Assembly: GCA_965247705.1 (NCBI GenBank)
Contig: CBDFHV010000083.1
Span: 154,604 to 218,603, forward strand
Direction of reading: 5' to 3'
Length of the DNA: 64,000 nucleotides
Source: CBDFHV01 sp965247705
GTDB taxonomy: Bacteria; Pseudomonadota; Alphaproteobacteria; Rhodospirillales; CAMCUA01
In this document: piece after piece, positions 43,514 through 53,416 of the stretch
How positions within the stretch are numbered: the first letter of the stretch is position 1
Layout of the letters: every line of letters begins with the position of its first letter
Program-made: the position numbers and the translations under genes
Notes under the pieces: model-generated
Seen by the model: only the letters and a program-made list of their open reading frames with translations
Databases searched by the model: none
Told to the model about the DNA's origin: nothing

Positions 43514-44776
43514 CCGCGCACCGATCCCGTTCTGTTGGCAAAGCCAACAGAACGGTCCGATACGCCTTCAGCGACAAGCCCAAAGTGAGAAATTTTGGGT
43601 CGTTACAAATGGGAAATTTACGGTCGTTACCAACACGCCCTACTACTCGCTCCGCGACTACCGCGTCCCGCCCTCGGTCTGGGGCGGCGATCCGGCCTGC
43701 GACCACCAGTGGGGCGAATGGCGGGAGGCGCATGACGAGCGCGAGACGACGCTCGCCGGCAAGAGCCGGACCACGGACCGCTGTTACGGCGCGCGCTCGC
43801 GCCGCTTCAACGGCAACCATCAGAAGCACGCGGCCGGCGCCTGGTGCGGCAAGTGCGGCGCCTGGCTCGGCTGCCTCGGACTCGAGCCCGATCCCGATCT
43901 CTACGTCGAGCACCTGGTCGAGGTGTTCCGCGAGGTGCGCCGGGTGCTCCGGGGCGACGGCACCGTGTGGCTCAACCTCGGCGATTGTTACGCCGGATCG
44001 TGGGGCAACTACGGCGCGCGGGAAGGCCGGCAGCGATCGCGCGCCTCCGAACGCTTTCCCCGGCGCGCCTACGAGGGCGACGGCGGCTGGAGCGGCCGCC
44101 CGCCCGGCGCCACCGTTCCCGGCCTGAAGCCCAAGGACCTGATCATGGTCCCCTCGCGCGCGGCGCTCGCCCTGCAGGCCGACGGCTGGTGGGTGCGCTC
44201 GCGGATCGTCTGGGCCAAGGGTGCGAGCTTCGGCCCGTGGTCCGGCAACCCGATGCCGGAGAGCGTGCGCGACCGGCCGAGCATGGCCTACGAGGAGGTG
44301 CTGCTGCTGGCCAAGAGCGCGCGCTACTTCTACGACCGCGCCGCGGCCAGCGAGCCGTGCACGAGCGGCCCTTCGGACCGGCGCAAGATGCGCGAGGCCC
44401 GGGACCGCATCGGCGGCAAACACAAGGACCTCGCCGATCCGTTGTCCAAGGCCAACGCCGCTTCGCGCATCGGCCGCAAGCGCGCGGTCGGGAGCGGGAC
44501 GCGGCGCAACCTGAGGAACGTCTGGACGATCGCGACCCAGCCCTTCGCGCACGCCCATTTCGCGACCATGGCGCCGAGGCTCGCCGAGATGTGTATCGCG
44601 GCGGGTTGTCCCGAGGGCGGAACCGTGCTCGATCCCTTCGCCGGCGCCGGAACCACCGGGCTCGTGGCGCGCCGTTTGGGCCGGAACGCGATCCTGATCG
44701 AGCTCAATCCGGACTACGCCGGGATCGCCCGCGACAGGCTGGAGCGCGAAGGCGAGATCATCGCCGAGGCCGCCTG

Positions 44777-46024
44777 ATGGAATTCACGATCGAGCACTGG
44801 CCGCTGGACCGGCTGCTGCCCTACGCCGCCAATGCGCGCACCCATTCCGACGACCAGGTGGCGCAGATCGCGGGCTCGATCGCCGCCTTCGGCTTCAACG
44901 TGCCCTGCCTGGTGGACGAGGCCGGTGTGCTGATCGCCGGTCACGGCCGGCTGTTGGCCGCCCGGCAGCTGGAGCTGGAGACCGTACCGGTAATCCGGCT
45001 CGAGCATCTGAGCGAGGCGCAGGCGCGGGCGTTCCGCCTCGCCGACAACCGCATTGCCGAGAAGGCCGGCTGGGACGAGGACCTGCTGCGCGTCGAGTTC
45101 GATCAATTGCGCGAGGCGGAATTCGATCTCGACCTCACGGGTTTCGAGCTCGACGAGATCGATCGCCTGCTGCAGGCAGACGGCCCGGCCGGCAACATCG
45201 ATGATGACGAAGTCTACGAGCCGCCGGAGACCCCGGTCACCCGGCCCGGCGATCTCTGGCAGCTGGGCGATCATCGGTTGCTCTGCGGCGACGCCACCGT
45301 CGCGGCCGACATCGAGCGGGTGCTGGACGGCGGGCTTGCCGATCTCTGCTTCACCGATCCGCCCTACAACGTCGATTACGGCAACAGCGCCAAGGACCGG
45401 ATGCGCGGCAAGCGGCGCCGGATCCGCAACGACAATCTCGGCGCCGACTTCGAGCGCTTTCTGTACGACGCCTGCGTCAACATCCTGACCGTCACCAAGG
45501 GCGCGGCCTATGTCTGCATGTCGTCTTCGGAATTGCCGACGCTGCAGCGCGCCTTCCGCGAGGCCGGCGGCCACTGGTCGACCTTCGTGATCTGGGCCAA
45601 GAACACCTTCACGCTGGGCCGCGCCGACTACCAGCGCCAGTACGAACCGATCCTCTACGGCTGGAAGGAGGGAACGGATCACTACTGGTGCGGCGCCCGC
45701 GACCAGGGCGACGTCTGGTTCGTCGACAAGCCGGCGCGCAACGACCTACACCCGACCATGAAGCCGGTGGCATTGGTCGAGCGCGCGCTCCGCAACTCGT
45801 CGAAGAGCCGGGACGTGGTGCTCGATCCTTTCGCCGGCTCGGGCTCGACCGCGATCGCGGCCGAGAAGACCGGGCGCGCGGCACGGCTGGTCGAGTTGGA
45901 TCCCGGCTATTGCGACGTGATCGTAAAGCGCTGGCAGGACTGGACGGGTCAGGCCGCGAGTCTGGACGGCGACGGCAGGACGTTCGACGCGATCGCCGCC
46001 GGCGCCGAGCGGGCCGCGGCATGA
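44777..46024 (+). CDS. ParB-domain DNA methyltransferase (DPPY type)
   Basis: The 415-residue protein has an N-terminal ParB/Srx-like nuclease-fold domain (LPYAANARTHSDDQVAQIAG, then IAGHGRLLAARQLELETVPV) fused to an N6-adenine type methyltransferase: motif IV TDPPYNVDYG (about residue 195) and motif I VLDPFAGSGSTAIAA (about 350). It probably methylates phage or host DNA; the sequence target is unknown. The start ATG overlaps the upstream stop. Such fusions are common in alphaproteobacterial prophages. Confidence 0.9.
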   Translation: MEFTIEHWPLDRLLPYAANARTHSDDQVAQIAGSIAAFGFNVPCLVDEAGVLIAGHGRLLAARQLELETVPVIRLEHLSEAQARAFRLADNRIAEKAGWDEDLLRVEFDQLREAEFDLDLTGFELDEIDRLLQADGPAGNIDDDEVYEPPETPVTRPGDLWQLGDHRLLCGDATVAADIERVLDGGLADLCFTDPPYNVDYGNSAKDRMRGKRRRIRNDNLGADFERFLYDACVNILTVTKGAAYVCMSSSELPTLQRAFREAGGHWSTFVIWAKNTFTLGRADYQRQYEPILYGWKEGTDHYWCGARDQGDVWFVDKPARNDLHPTMKPVALVERALRNSSKSRDVVLDPFAGSGSTAIAAEKTGRAARLVELDPGYCDVIVKRWQDWTGQAASLDGDGRTFDAIAAGAERAAA

Positions 46025-46254
46025 GGCGGCAGTCGCGCACGATGTCGCTGGTCGAGGCGGTAACCAACGTGACGGTTGGCTACGGTCTTGCCGTAACGAT
46101 GCAGATGCTGGTGTTCCCGCTCTTCGGGTTCGCCGCGACGTATCGCGACCACCTACTGATTGGCGCCGTCTTCACCATCGCGTCGATCGCGAGGAGCTTC
46201 TCGCTGCGGCGCCTGTTCGAGGCGGTCCGCGTGCGCGGCGGCATCCGAACGTGA
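46021..46254 (+). CDS. Small phage membrane protein (DUF7220-like)
   Basis: The 77-residue protein has two helices, VTNVTVGYGLAVTMQMLVFP and LLIGAVFTIASIAR, and a basic tail. Its stop region and start overlap the methyltransferase by 4 bp. The function is unknown; the pattern is known from phages with this gene order. Confidence 0.7.
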   Translation: MRRQSRTMSLVEAVTNVTVGYGLAVTMQMLVFPLFGFAATYRDHLLIGAVFTIASIARSFSLRRLFEAVRVRGGIRT

Positions 46255-46299
46255 CACCGCCGCCTCAAAGGGACGGCGGCGTCGGGTTGGCCGCGGGCT

Positions 46300-46377
46300 T
46301 CAGTTGTTCGGCCGACCGGAATGGACGTGCAGCGCCCGCAAGATGGTGTCGTCGTCGGTCTCGCGGGCCATTACCAT
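46300..46377 (-). CDS. Tiny ORF, 25 residues
   Basis: Reads MVMARETDDDTILRALHVHS and ends at 46300. GAGGACG precedes the ATG. It is directly downstream of the DUF3489 gene, so it may be translated, but with no family it is only a candidate. Confidence 0.25.
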   Translation of the reverse strand: MVMARETDDDTILRALHVHSGRPNN

Positions 46378-46382
46378 CGTCC

Positions 46383-46958
46383 TCAGCCGGCCACGCGGTA
46401 GACGCGGCCGCGATCCTCGACCTTCTCCGAGGTGACGGCGAGGCCGAGCTTCTTCTTGAGCGCGCCGGCGAAGGCGCCGCGCACGGAGTGGCGCTGCCAG
46501 CCGGTGGCCTCCATGATCTGATCGACGGTGGCGCCTTCGGACCGGCGCAGCATCTCGACCACGAGGGCCTGCTTGGTGCCGGTGCGGGCTTGACGCGGCC
46601 CCTTCGCCGTGTCGCGGCCCGTGGCGGCCTTCTTCGCCTTGGGCGGGGTGTCCGCCGCCGGTGCGGTCTCCTGGCCACCGTCGGCCGCCTGTGCGCCCGT
46701 GTCGGCCAAATGGGGACACTCGGCCGGCTCGACGTTGATGGCGAGCGCGCCCTCGGCCGTGATGGCGAAGTAGGGGTCTCGCCGGCCGGGCCAGTCCTCG
46801 CTGCCCGGCGCCTCGGCGATCAGGCCCTTGCGCAGGAGCGCGCCGGTGACCTTGGTGACCGCGCCGCCCTTGAGCGTCTTGGGCAGTGGGTGGATCGAGC
46901 CGTCGTCGCGCCCGGCGGCGGCCGAGAGAATGATCGTCTGGGTGTCGGTGAGTTTCAT
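46383..46958 (-). CDS. DUF3489 family protein
   Basis: The 191-residue protein begins KLTDTQTIILSAAAGRDDGS and ends with the DUF3489 winged-helix-like domain: KQALVVEMLRRSEGATVDQI, then WQRHSVRGAFAGAL. A long Ala/Pro/Lys linker separates the parts. A regulatory or DNA-associated role is plausible but untested. It is leftward, against the late operon. Confidence 0.8.
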   Translation of the reverse strand: MKLTDTQTIILSAAAGRDDGSIHPLPKTLKGGAVTKVTGALLRKGLIAEAPGSEDWPGRRDPYFAITAEGALAINVEPAECPHLADTGAQAADGGQETAPAADTPPKAKKAATGRDTAKGPRQARTGTKQALVVEMLRRSEGATVDQIMEATGWQRHSVRGAFAGALKKKLGLAVTSEKVEDRGRVYRVAG

Positions 46959-47066
46959 GGGATTGCTCCCTCCTTCGGGTGAGCGCGCCGCGGCGATCGC
47001 GGCGCTGCTACCGCCCGAAGCCCCGCCGGGCGGACCCGGTCAGGGCCGGAGGGGCGTGGGGTTCGG

Positions 47067-47585
47067 TCAGTCGGTGGGCACGCAGACGGCGACCCTGCGA
47101 CCGTCCTGGTTGAAAGCGTGTCCGTCGTGACCGGCCGCCGGTTCGGCGAATTCGCCTTCCTTGAAGACGGCGTCGCCGATCTCGCGCAGATCGGCGAGGT
47201 GCTTGTTGAGGGTGCCGACATGGCCCCAATCGACCCGCTCGGGGTCGACGTCGAAGTGATCGTCGCTCTTGTCCTTGAGCCGTTCGAGCAGGCCGTCGAA
47301 CTCGAGCTTGGCGGCGATGAATGCTTCGACGGCGATCGGTTTCGCGGCCGTCGCGCGGTCATCCGGACCGGCATGGAGGGCCTTGAGGCCCTTGCAGTTG
47401 ACGCGCAGGAAGGGCTCGGTGGCGGGCCGTTCGTCCGGCACGCGCTCGATGAGGTCGAGCGAGACGAGCTTGCCGACGATCAGATCGGCATCGACGCCCT
47501 CGGGCAGCGGGTGGATGCGCCCGTCGGGGCGCCTGGCGGCGCCGGTGAGCACGTCGCGTTCGCTGTCGGTGAGTGGGTTTGTCAT
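47067..47585 (-). CDS. Hypothetical phage protein, 172 residues
   Basis: The start, TNPLTDSERDVLTGAARRPD with GRIHPLPEG, resembles the start of the DUF3489 neighbour (SIHPLP), so the two share an N-terminal domain. The C-terminal half is charged and helical (LERLKDKSDDHFDVDPERVD). It is transcribed leftward with the DUF3489 gene. Function unknown. Confidence 0.65.
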   Translation of the reverse strand: MTNPLTDSERDVLTGAARRPDGRIHPLPEGVDADLIVGKLVSLDLIERVPDERPATEPFLRVNCKGLKALHAGPDDRATAAKPIAVEAFIAAKLEFDGLLERLKDKSDDHFDVDPERVDWGHVGTLNKHLADLREIGDAVFKEGEFAEPAAGHDGHAFNQDGRRVAVCVPTD

Positions 47586-47686
47586 CGGTTTGTCCTTTCG
47601 ATTGCGACGTCATACACGCTCTGTTCCGACCCGATAGCAAGCGCTTAAGAGCATGATTCCAATGCTATTTTCGAGGTTCCACGGGC

Positions 47687-48240
47687 ATGGGCGTATCGCT
47701 GCGGGAATACGCGCGCCGGCGCCGGGTGAGCCATGTCGCGGTGATGAAGGCGATCCGCGCGGCCGGCTCACGCCCGAGCCCGACGGCACCCTCGATCCGG
47801 CCAAGGCGGATGCCCAATGGGACGCTCGAACCGATCCGGCGCGCCGGCCCGAACCGCCCGAGGACGAGCCCGCACAAGCCGACGAGACGCCGCCGACTGA
47901 GCCGACCCGCGAGGAACGGGCGCCCGCAATCGAACCCGCTCCGCAAGGGGCCGCCACCTTCACGCAGGCGCGCACGGCGCACGAGATCGCCAAGGCGCAG
48001 CGGGCGCGCATTCAGGTGCAGCAGCTGCGCGAGGAGGTGGTCGACCGGGCCCACGCGACTTCGGAGGTGTTCCGCCTGGCGCGCCGCGAGCGCGACGCCT
48101 GGGTCAACTGGCCGGCGCGGGTCGCCGCCCTGATGGCGGCCGAGCTCGGCCTCGACGCGCACGTCATGCAGAAGGTTCTGGAGGCCCATGTCCGAGATCA
48201 CCTCAACGAGCTTGCCGAGATCCGGCCCGAGTTCCGCTGA
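47687..48240 (+). CDS. Terminase small subunit-like (frameshift)
   Basis: The front reads GVSLREYARRRRVSHVAVMK, a helix-turn-helix for DNA recognition. Near 47760 a missing G shifts frame; the other frame continues RLTPEPDGTLDPAKADAQWD and a helical C-terminus ending LNELAEIRPEFR. It is probably the DNA-binding packaging subunit, next to the large terminase. As read the gene is broken, or the sequence has an indel error. The 100 bp upstream contain a divergent promoter with the leftward genes but no site I can name. Confidence 0.7.
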
Positions 48241-50186
48241 GCCCTTCGCCGGCGCCGGGACGATATCAGCCCGCGCCTGGCGCGACGGGCTCGACGCCGG
48301 ACCCGCTGCTCTCCGTCTCGGAATGGTCGGAGACCCACCGCATGCTGGCGGCCCGGGCCTCGGCCGAGCCCGGCCGCTACCGGATCGCACGCACGCCCTA
48401 CATGCGGGCCATCATGGACGCGCTGTCGCCGGCCGATCCGTGCGCGCGGATCGTGTTCATGAAGGCGGCTCAGGTCGGAGCCACAGAGGGAGCCAATAAC
48501 TTCATCGGCTTCGTCATCCACCAGGCGCCGGGGCCGATGCTGGCGGTCCAGCCGACGGTGGAGCTCGCCAAGCGGAACTCCCGCCAGCGCATCGATCCGC
48601 TGATCGAGGAGAGCGCGGCGCTCCGGGGCCTGGTGCGGCCGGCGCGGTCGCGGGATTCCGGCAACACCATGCTGTCGAAGGAGTTCGCCGGCGGCATCCT
48701 GATCATGACCGGCGCCAACTCGGCCGTCGGTCTGCGCTCGATCCCGGCGCGCTACATCCTCCTGGACGAGGTCGACGCCTATCCGGCCTCGGCCGACGAG
48801 GAAGGCGATCCGGTGACGCTGGCGGAAGCCCGCTCGCTCACCTTCGCCCATCGGCGCAAGGTGCTGTTGATCTCGACGCCGACGGTGAAGGGCTTCTCGC
48901 GCATCGAGCGCGAGTACGAGGCCTCGGACCATGCGTCGGTATTTCGTGCCCTGTGCCCCCATTGCGGGCACGCACAGGTGCTCGTCTTCGAGCGGCTCAA
49001 GTGGGACAAGGGCAAACCGGAGACGGCGGCCTACCACTGCGCATCCTGCGAGACGCCGATCGCCGAGCACCACAAGACGGCGATGCTGGCGGCCGGCGTT
49101 TGGCGGGCGACCGGAACCGCGGCCGATCCCTCGACCATCGGGTTCCACCTGTCGGCGCTCTATTCGCCGGTCGGCTGGCTGTCGTGGGAGGCCATCGCCC
49201 GCGCCTGGGTGGCGGCCGCAGGGCTCCGACGAAGCGATCCGCGCCTTTCGCAACACCATCCTCGGCGAGACCTGGGTCGAGAGCGGCGAGGCGCCGGACT
49301 GGCAGCGGCTCTACGACCGCCGCGAGCGCTGGCCCGCGGGCACGGTTCCCGCCGGCGGGCTGTTCCTGACCGCCGGCGCCGATATTCAGAAGGACCGCAT
49401 CGAGGTCGATGTCTGGGCCTGGGGCCGGGGCCTGGAGAGCTGGCTGATCGACCACATCGTCATCGAGGGCGGGCCCGAGCGCACCGAGCCCTGGGCCGCG
49501 CTCGACCGGCTGCTCTCACAGGTCTGGCCGCATGAGAACGGCGCGACATTGACCTTGGCGAAGCTCGCCATCGATACCGGCTACGAGCCGACCGCGGTCT
49601 ACGGCTGGGCGCGCCGCGCCGGGATCTCCCAGGTGGCGCCGGTCAAGGGCACCGACGGCTTCAACCGGTCGAGCCCGGTCTCGGGTCCGACCTATGTGGA
49701 CGCTTCCGACGGCGGCAGGCGGCTCCGCCGCGGCGCCCGGCTCTGGAGCGTGGCCGTGTCGACCTTCAAGGCCGAGACCTACCGGTTCCTGCGGCTGGAA
49801 CGGCCGACCGACGAGGAGCGCGCCGAGCCGGCACACCGTATCCGCCCGGCAGCGTCCATCTGCCGCACTGGGTCGAGGACGAGTGGCTGAAGCAGTTCGT
49901 TGCCGAGCAGTTGGTGACGGTGCGCACGCGGCGCGGCTTCGCCCGGCTCGAATGGCGGAAGCTGCGCGAGCGCAACGAGGCGCTGGATTGCCGGGTCTAT
50001 GCCCGGGCCGCCGCCTGGATCGCCGGCGCCGACCGCTTCCCGGAGCGCCGCTGGCGGCGCATGGAAGCCGCGCTCGCCAATGAACCCGGCCCCGAGGGGT
50101 CGGTCGCGAAGGACGCCGCGCCGCCGGATCCCGGCTCCCGCCCGGCGGGGCGCCGGCGCATGACCCGCAGCAAGTGGATGGGCTGA
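48188..50186 (+). CDS. Terminase large subunit, GpA type (three frameshifts)
   Basis: It starts at the ATG at 48188 (TSTSLPRSGPSSAEPFAGAG). Frames change near 48296, 49218 and 49827; the pieces join as a normal GpA-type protein: VSEWSETHRMLAARASAEPG, the ATPase region with MKAAQVGATEGANNFIG (Walker-A-like) and ARYILLDEVDAYPAS (Walker-B), the zinc-ribbon part CPHCGHAQ and CASCETP, then the nuclease domain with DIQKDRIEVDVWAWG and LAIDTGYEPTAVYG, and a C-terminus ending GRRRMTRSKWMG. It would translocate and cut phage DNA. Three indels make it non-functional unless they are sequencing errors. Confidence 0.85.
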
Positions 50187-50189
50187 GAC

Positions 50190-50402
50190 ATGGCGGACAA
50201 GACGTATACCGAAGACCAGGCGCGGGCGCTGCGCGAGGCGCTGACCTCGGGCGTGCTCACCGTCTCCTATGACGGCAAGAGCGTCACCTACCGCTCGGTG
50301 GACGAGATCAAGACGGCGCTGGCCGAGATCGAGAGCGCGCGGGCCCGCGAGGCCGGCAGGCAGGTGCGCCAGATCCGTATCGTCGGCAATAAGGGGTTTT
50401 GA
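50190..50402 (+). CDS. gpW-like head-tail joining protein
   Basis: The 70-residue protein reads DKTYTEDQARALREALTSGV, then VSYDGKSVTYRSVDEIKTAL, matching the size and pattern of lambda gpW. It closes the DNA-filled head before tail attachment. It lies between terminase and portal as in lambda. Confidence 0.85.
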   Translation: MADKTYTEDQARALREALTSGVLTVSYDGKSVTYRSVDEIKTALAEIESARAREAGRQVRQIRIVGNKGF

Positions 50403-50404
50403 GC

Positions 50405-52089
50405 ATGGGCTGGCTCACACGCACCGCCGCCTCCTGGCGCGCGCTCCGCACCGGCGCAGGTCCATCCCGCCGGCCGATCCACGAGGCCGCGGGCTCGGGA
50501 CGGCGCTCGCTAGCCTGGCGGCCGGGCAACCCCGGCGCCATGGCGGCGACCTTCGCCACCGGCCACGACCTCCGGGTCAAGTCGCGCGATCTGGTGCGCC
50601 GCAACGCCTGGGCCGGCAGCGCCGTCGATGCCTTCGTCACCAACTGCATCGGCACCGGCATCAAGCCGCAGTCGATCGCCACCGACGCGGCGTTCCGGGA
50701 AGCCGTGCATGCGCTGTGGTGGGACTGGTGCGCCGAAGCGGACGCCGACGGCGTCACCGACTTCTACGGCCTTCAGGCCCTCGCCTGCCGGGCCATGCTG
50801 GAGGGCGGCGAATGTTTCGTGCGCTTGAGGGTGCGCCGGCCCGAGGACGGTCTCGCGGTGCCGCTGCAGCTCCAGCTTCTGGAGGCCGAGCATGTGCCGC
50901 TCACCTTCAACACGACATTGCCGGGCGGCAACCTGGTGCGGGGCGGCATCGAGTTCGACCGGTTGGGACGAAGGGTCGCCTACCACCTGACCCGCGCCCA
51001 TCCCGGCGATCCGATCATGCGGCCGCGCGACCACGACCTGGTGCGGGTGCCGGCCGACCGCATCGCCCATCTCTACCGGCCGCTCCGTCCCGGCCAGATC
51101 CGGGGCGAGCCCTGGCTCGCCCGGGCGCTGGTCAAGCTCGACGAGCTCGACCAATACGACGACGCGGCGCTGGTCAAGGCCAAGGTCGCGGCGCTCTTTA
51201 CCGGGTTCGTCGTCTCGCCGGACCCCGAGGACGCCGTCATGGGCGGGGACGAGCCCGACGAGGACGGTGTCGTCGAAGCCAGCCTCGAGCCCGGCACCAT
51301 GCAGCGGCTGAAGCCCGGCCAGGATGTGCGCTTCGCCGAGCCGGCCGACGCCGGGTCGAGCTACGAGGGGTTTTTCCGCAATCAGCTGCGCGCCGTCGCC
51401 ACCGCCGCCGGCGTCACCTACGAGCAGCTGAGCGGCGATCTGACCCAGGTCAACTATTCCTCGATCCGCGCCGGGCTGCTCGAGTTCCGCCGCCGCTGCG
51501 AGACCATCCAGCACGCGGTGGTGGTGCACCAGCTGTGCCGGCCGGTCTCGAACAAGGGTTTCGAGGGACTGGGGTGGCGTGCTCGGCGACGAGGGTCGAC
51601 CGCCTTGTGCACCACTGCCACATCGTCAACATCCGGGGCAACAGCTACCGGATGAAGGATCATCAGAACCTGCTGCAGTCCGGCGCAATGTGGCGCGAGT
51701 GGATGAGAACGGCGGTGCTCGCCGGCGCCCTGGAGGCGCCCGGGTTCGCGAACGATCCGGCGCCCCATCTGACCGCCAAGTGGATCCCCCAGGGCTGGCA
51801 ATGGGTCGATCCCGAGAAGGAGTTCAAGGCGGTGGTGCTGGCCATTCGGGCCGGTCTCATGAGCCGGTCCGAGGCGATCTCGGCCTTCGGTTACGACGCC
51901 GAAGAGATCGACCGCGAGATCGCCGCCGACAACGCCCGCGCCGATGCCCTCGGCCTGGTGCTCGACAGCGACCCGCGCAAGGTCGCGCGCACCGGCGCCG
52001 CTCAGCCCGATGCGGAATCCGAACCCAAGTCCGATGAACGGGAATCGGATGAAGACGAACCCATGAACGAGATGAGGAGGCCGGCATGA
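50405..52089 (+). pseudogene. Portal protein (lambda gpB type), disrupted by an istB fragment
   Basis: The first 380 codons read as a lambda-type portal: ATGHDLRVKSRDLVRRN, SYEGFFRNQLRAVATAAGVT and QVNYSSIRAGLLEFRRRCE. After QLCRPV, a 137-bp istB-derived segment enters, and the frame stops at 51655. The portal continues in another frame from about 51690 with WREWMRTAVLAGALEAPGF to 52089. Whether this is a true insertion or an assembly chimera cannot be told here. As read, no functional portal is made, so no head could fill. Confidence 0.85.
51548..51684 (+). mobile_element. Internal fragment of an IS21 istB gene
   Basis: The segment matches the istB region 41730-41882 in reverse orientation, with one inserted G and one deletion of about 17 bp; the rest is the same in what I checked (for example the codons for DRLVHHCHIVNIRGNSY). 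No IS21 end is present on either side. It could be the remains of an IS21 copy after deletion, or a chimera. Confidence 0.8.
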
Positions 52090-53413
52090 CCATGCTGCCG
52101 CATATCGCAAGCCGGGTGCTGGATACACCGCTGGTGATCGGCCAGGCGAAGCTCGAGGCGATCCTCGCCGTCATCGGCCCGCGCATCGGCATCGAGGCGC
52201 CGGCGCCCGCCGTCATGAACGGCGACGGCCGCCGCCGCGGCGCGAATCTTGTAACGCCCGAGGGCATCGCCGTCATCCCGGTGTTCGGCACGCTGGTCAA
52301 GCGGGCCGGCGCCATCGAGGCGGCCTCGGGCCTGACCTCCTACGGCCACCTCGAGGACCGGATCATGGATGCCGCCACCGACCCGGCGGTGCGGGCCATC
52401 CTGCTCGACGTCGACAGCCCGGGCGGCGAGGCGGCGGGTGTGTTCGATCTCTCCGACCTCGTCTTCGAGGCGCGCAGCCTCAAGCCGGTCTGGGCGGTTG
52501 CCGACGAGGAGGCGTTCTCCGGCGCCTATGCCATCGCCAGCGCCGCAGAGCGCCTGTTCGTGCCGCGCACCGGGGGCCTCGGCTCGATCGGCGTCGTCGC
52601 CGTCCATGTCGACCGCTCGGCGCGCGACGCCATGGAGGGTTCCACACCACCACCGTCTATGCCGGCGCCCGAAAAAACGATTTCAACCCGCACGAGACCC
52701 TGAAGGACGGCGCGCGGCGGACGCTGCAGGCCGAGGTCGACCGGGTCTACGCGCTCTTCGTCGACACCGTCGCCCGCAACCGCGGCCTGACGGCGGACGC
52801 CGTGCGCGCCACCGAGGCGCGGCTCTTCTTCGGCGAGGACGCGGTCCGCTCAGGTCTCGCCGACGAGGTCGGCACCCTGCGGAGCGCCTTCGCCGCGCTC
52901 GCCGCGGCGCTCTCCACCCCTCGATCGATCGTTGCCGCGCCGGCCGTTCTGCCGGGCCCGGCATCCCACCAGCCAAGCAACCGAAAGGAGCACGCCATGA
53001 ATGACGACACCGTCATCGAAACCACAAATGCCGACGGCACTGCGCTGCCGAATCCAGAGACCGCCGAGTCGGAGCCCGCGCCCGAGGCGGCGAAGCCCGA
53101 GCCGAAGACCGCCGAGGTGGTCGACCTCGACGCGGTTCGCAAGCAAGCGAGGGGCGAAGGCGCGGCGGAAGCCGGGCTCATCGCCGAGCTCTGCACCCTC
53201 GCCGGCATGCCCGAACGCACCGCCGACATGCTCGCCAAGGGGCTTTCGGCCGACGCCGTGCGCCGGGAACTTCTGAACTTGAAGGCGGGCGCGGACGCCG
53301 AGGTGCACAACCATGTGCTGCCCGGCGCCGGCATCGGCGGCCCCGCCAATCTCGACGACAATCCGGTGGTGCGGGCGGCAACCGCCCGGGCCGCCGCTGC
53401 AAAGGAGGTCTGA
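52086..53413 (+). CDS. S49 capsid protease with C-terminal scaffold (frameshift)
   Basis: The front has the S49 signal-peptidase-A-like fold: GIAVIPVFGTLVKRAG, ILLDVDSPGGEAAGVFDL and ADEEAFSGAYAIASAAERLF (with the catalytic Ser), then GLGSIGVVAVH. At GGG 52637-52639 a G is missing; the other frame continues FHTTTVYAGARKNDFNPHET and LFFGEDAVRSGLADEVG. The same frame runs straight on into a scaffold-like region ending at 53413. This is the arrangement of lambda gene C, in which the scaffold Nu3 is the C-terminal part. Confidence 0.85.
52997..53413 (+). CDS. In-frame internal scaffold start (Nu3-like)
   Basis: Within the protease frame, the ATG at 52997 is preceded by GAAAGGAGCACGCC, a strong ribosome site. 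The resulting 138-residue protein (NDDTVIETTNADGTALP..., Glu/Ala-rich, then ARGEGAAEAGLIAELCTLAG) would be a separate scaffold made from the same frame, as lambda Nu3 is from gene C. It would guide capsid assembly. Whether both forms are made is inferred. Confidence 0.65.
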   Translation: MNDDTVIETTNADGTALPNPETAESEPAPEAAKPEPKTAEVVDLDAVRKQARGEGAAEAGLIAELCTLAGMPERTADMLAKGLSADAVRRELLNLKAGADAEVHNHVLPGAGIGGPANLDDNPVVRAATARAAAAKEV

Positions 53414-53416
53414 TCC

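Larger units (their letters stand above)
41482..43635 (-). mobile_element. IS21-family insertion sequence, 2154 bp
   Basis: The ends begin TGTCAATTGCGACTGAAAAT and, reading inwards from the right, TGTTGGTAACGACCGTAAAT; each is followed by the shared TTTCCCA. A 5-bp duplication CGCCC flanks it (41477-41481 and 43636-43640). It carries istA and istB. It interrupts the methyltransferase exactly after the TSPP codons. Confidence 0.95.
41392..44777 (+). pseudogene. DNA methyltransferase gene split by IS21
   Basis: The first 30 codons (41392-41481) read VRILIGECRERLRELPEGSV up to TSPP, and the rest resumes at 43641 with YYSLRDYRVPPSVWGG. Deleting the 2154-bp IS21 and one CGCCC copy leaves 1227 nt in frame, 408 residues. 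Motif IV is TSPPYYSLRDY and motif I, late in the chain, is VLDPFAGAGTTGLVARR, so the motif order is that of beta-type amino-methyltransferases. A cysteine cluster CGKCGAWLGC lies in the middle. The distal part alone is open and could be expressed as a fragment. Confidence 0.9.
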
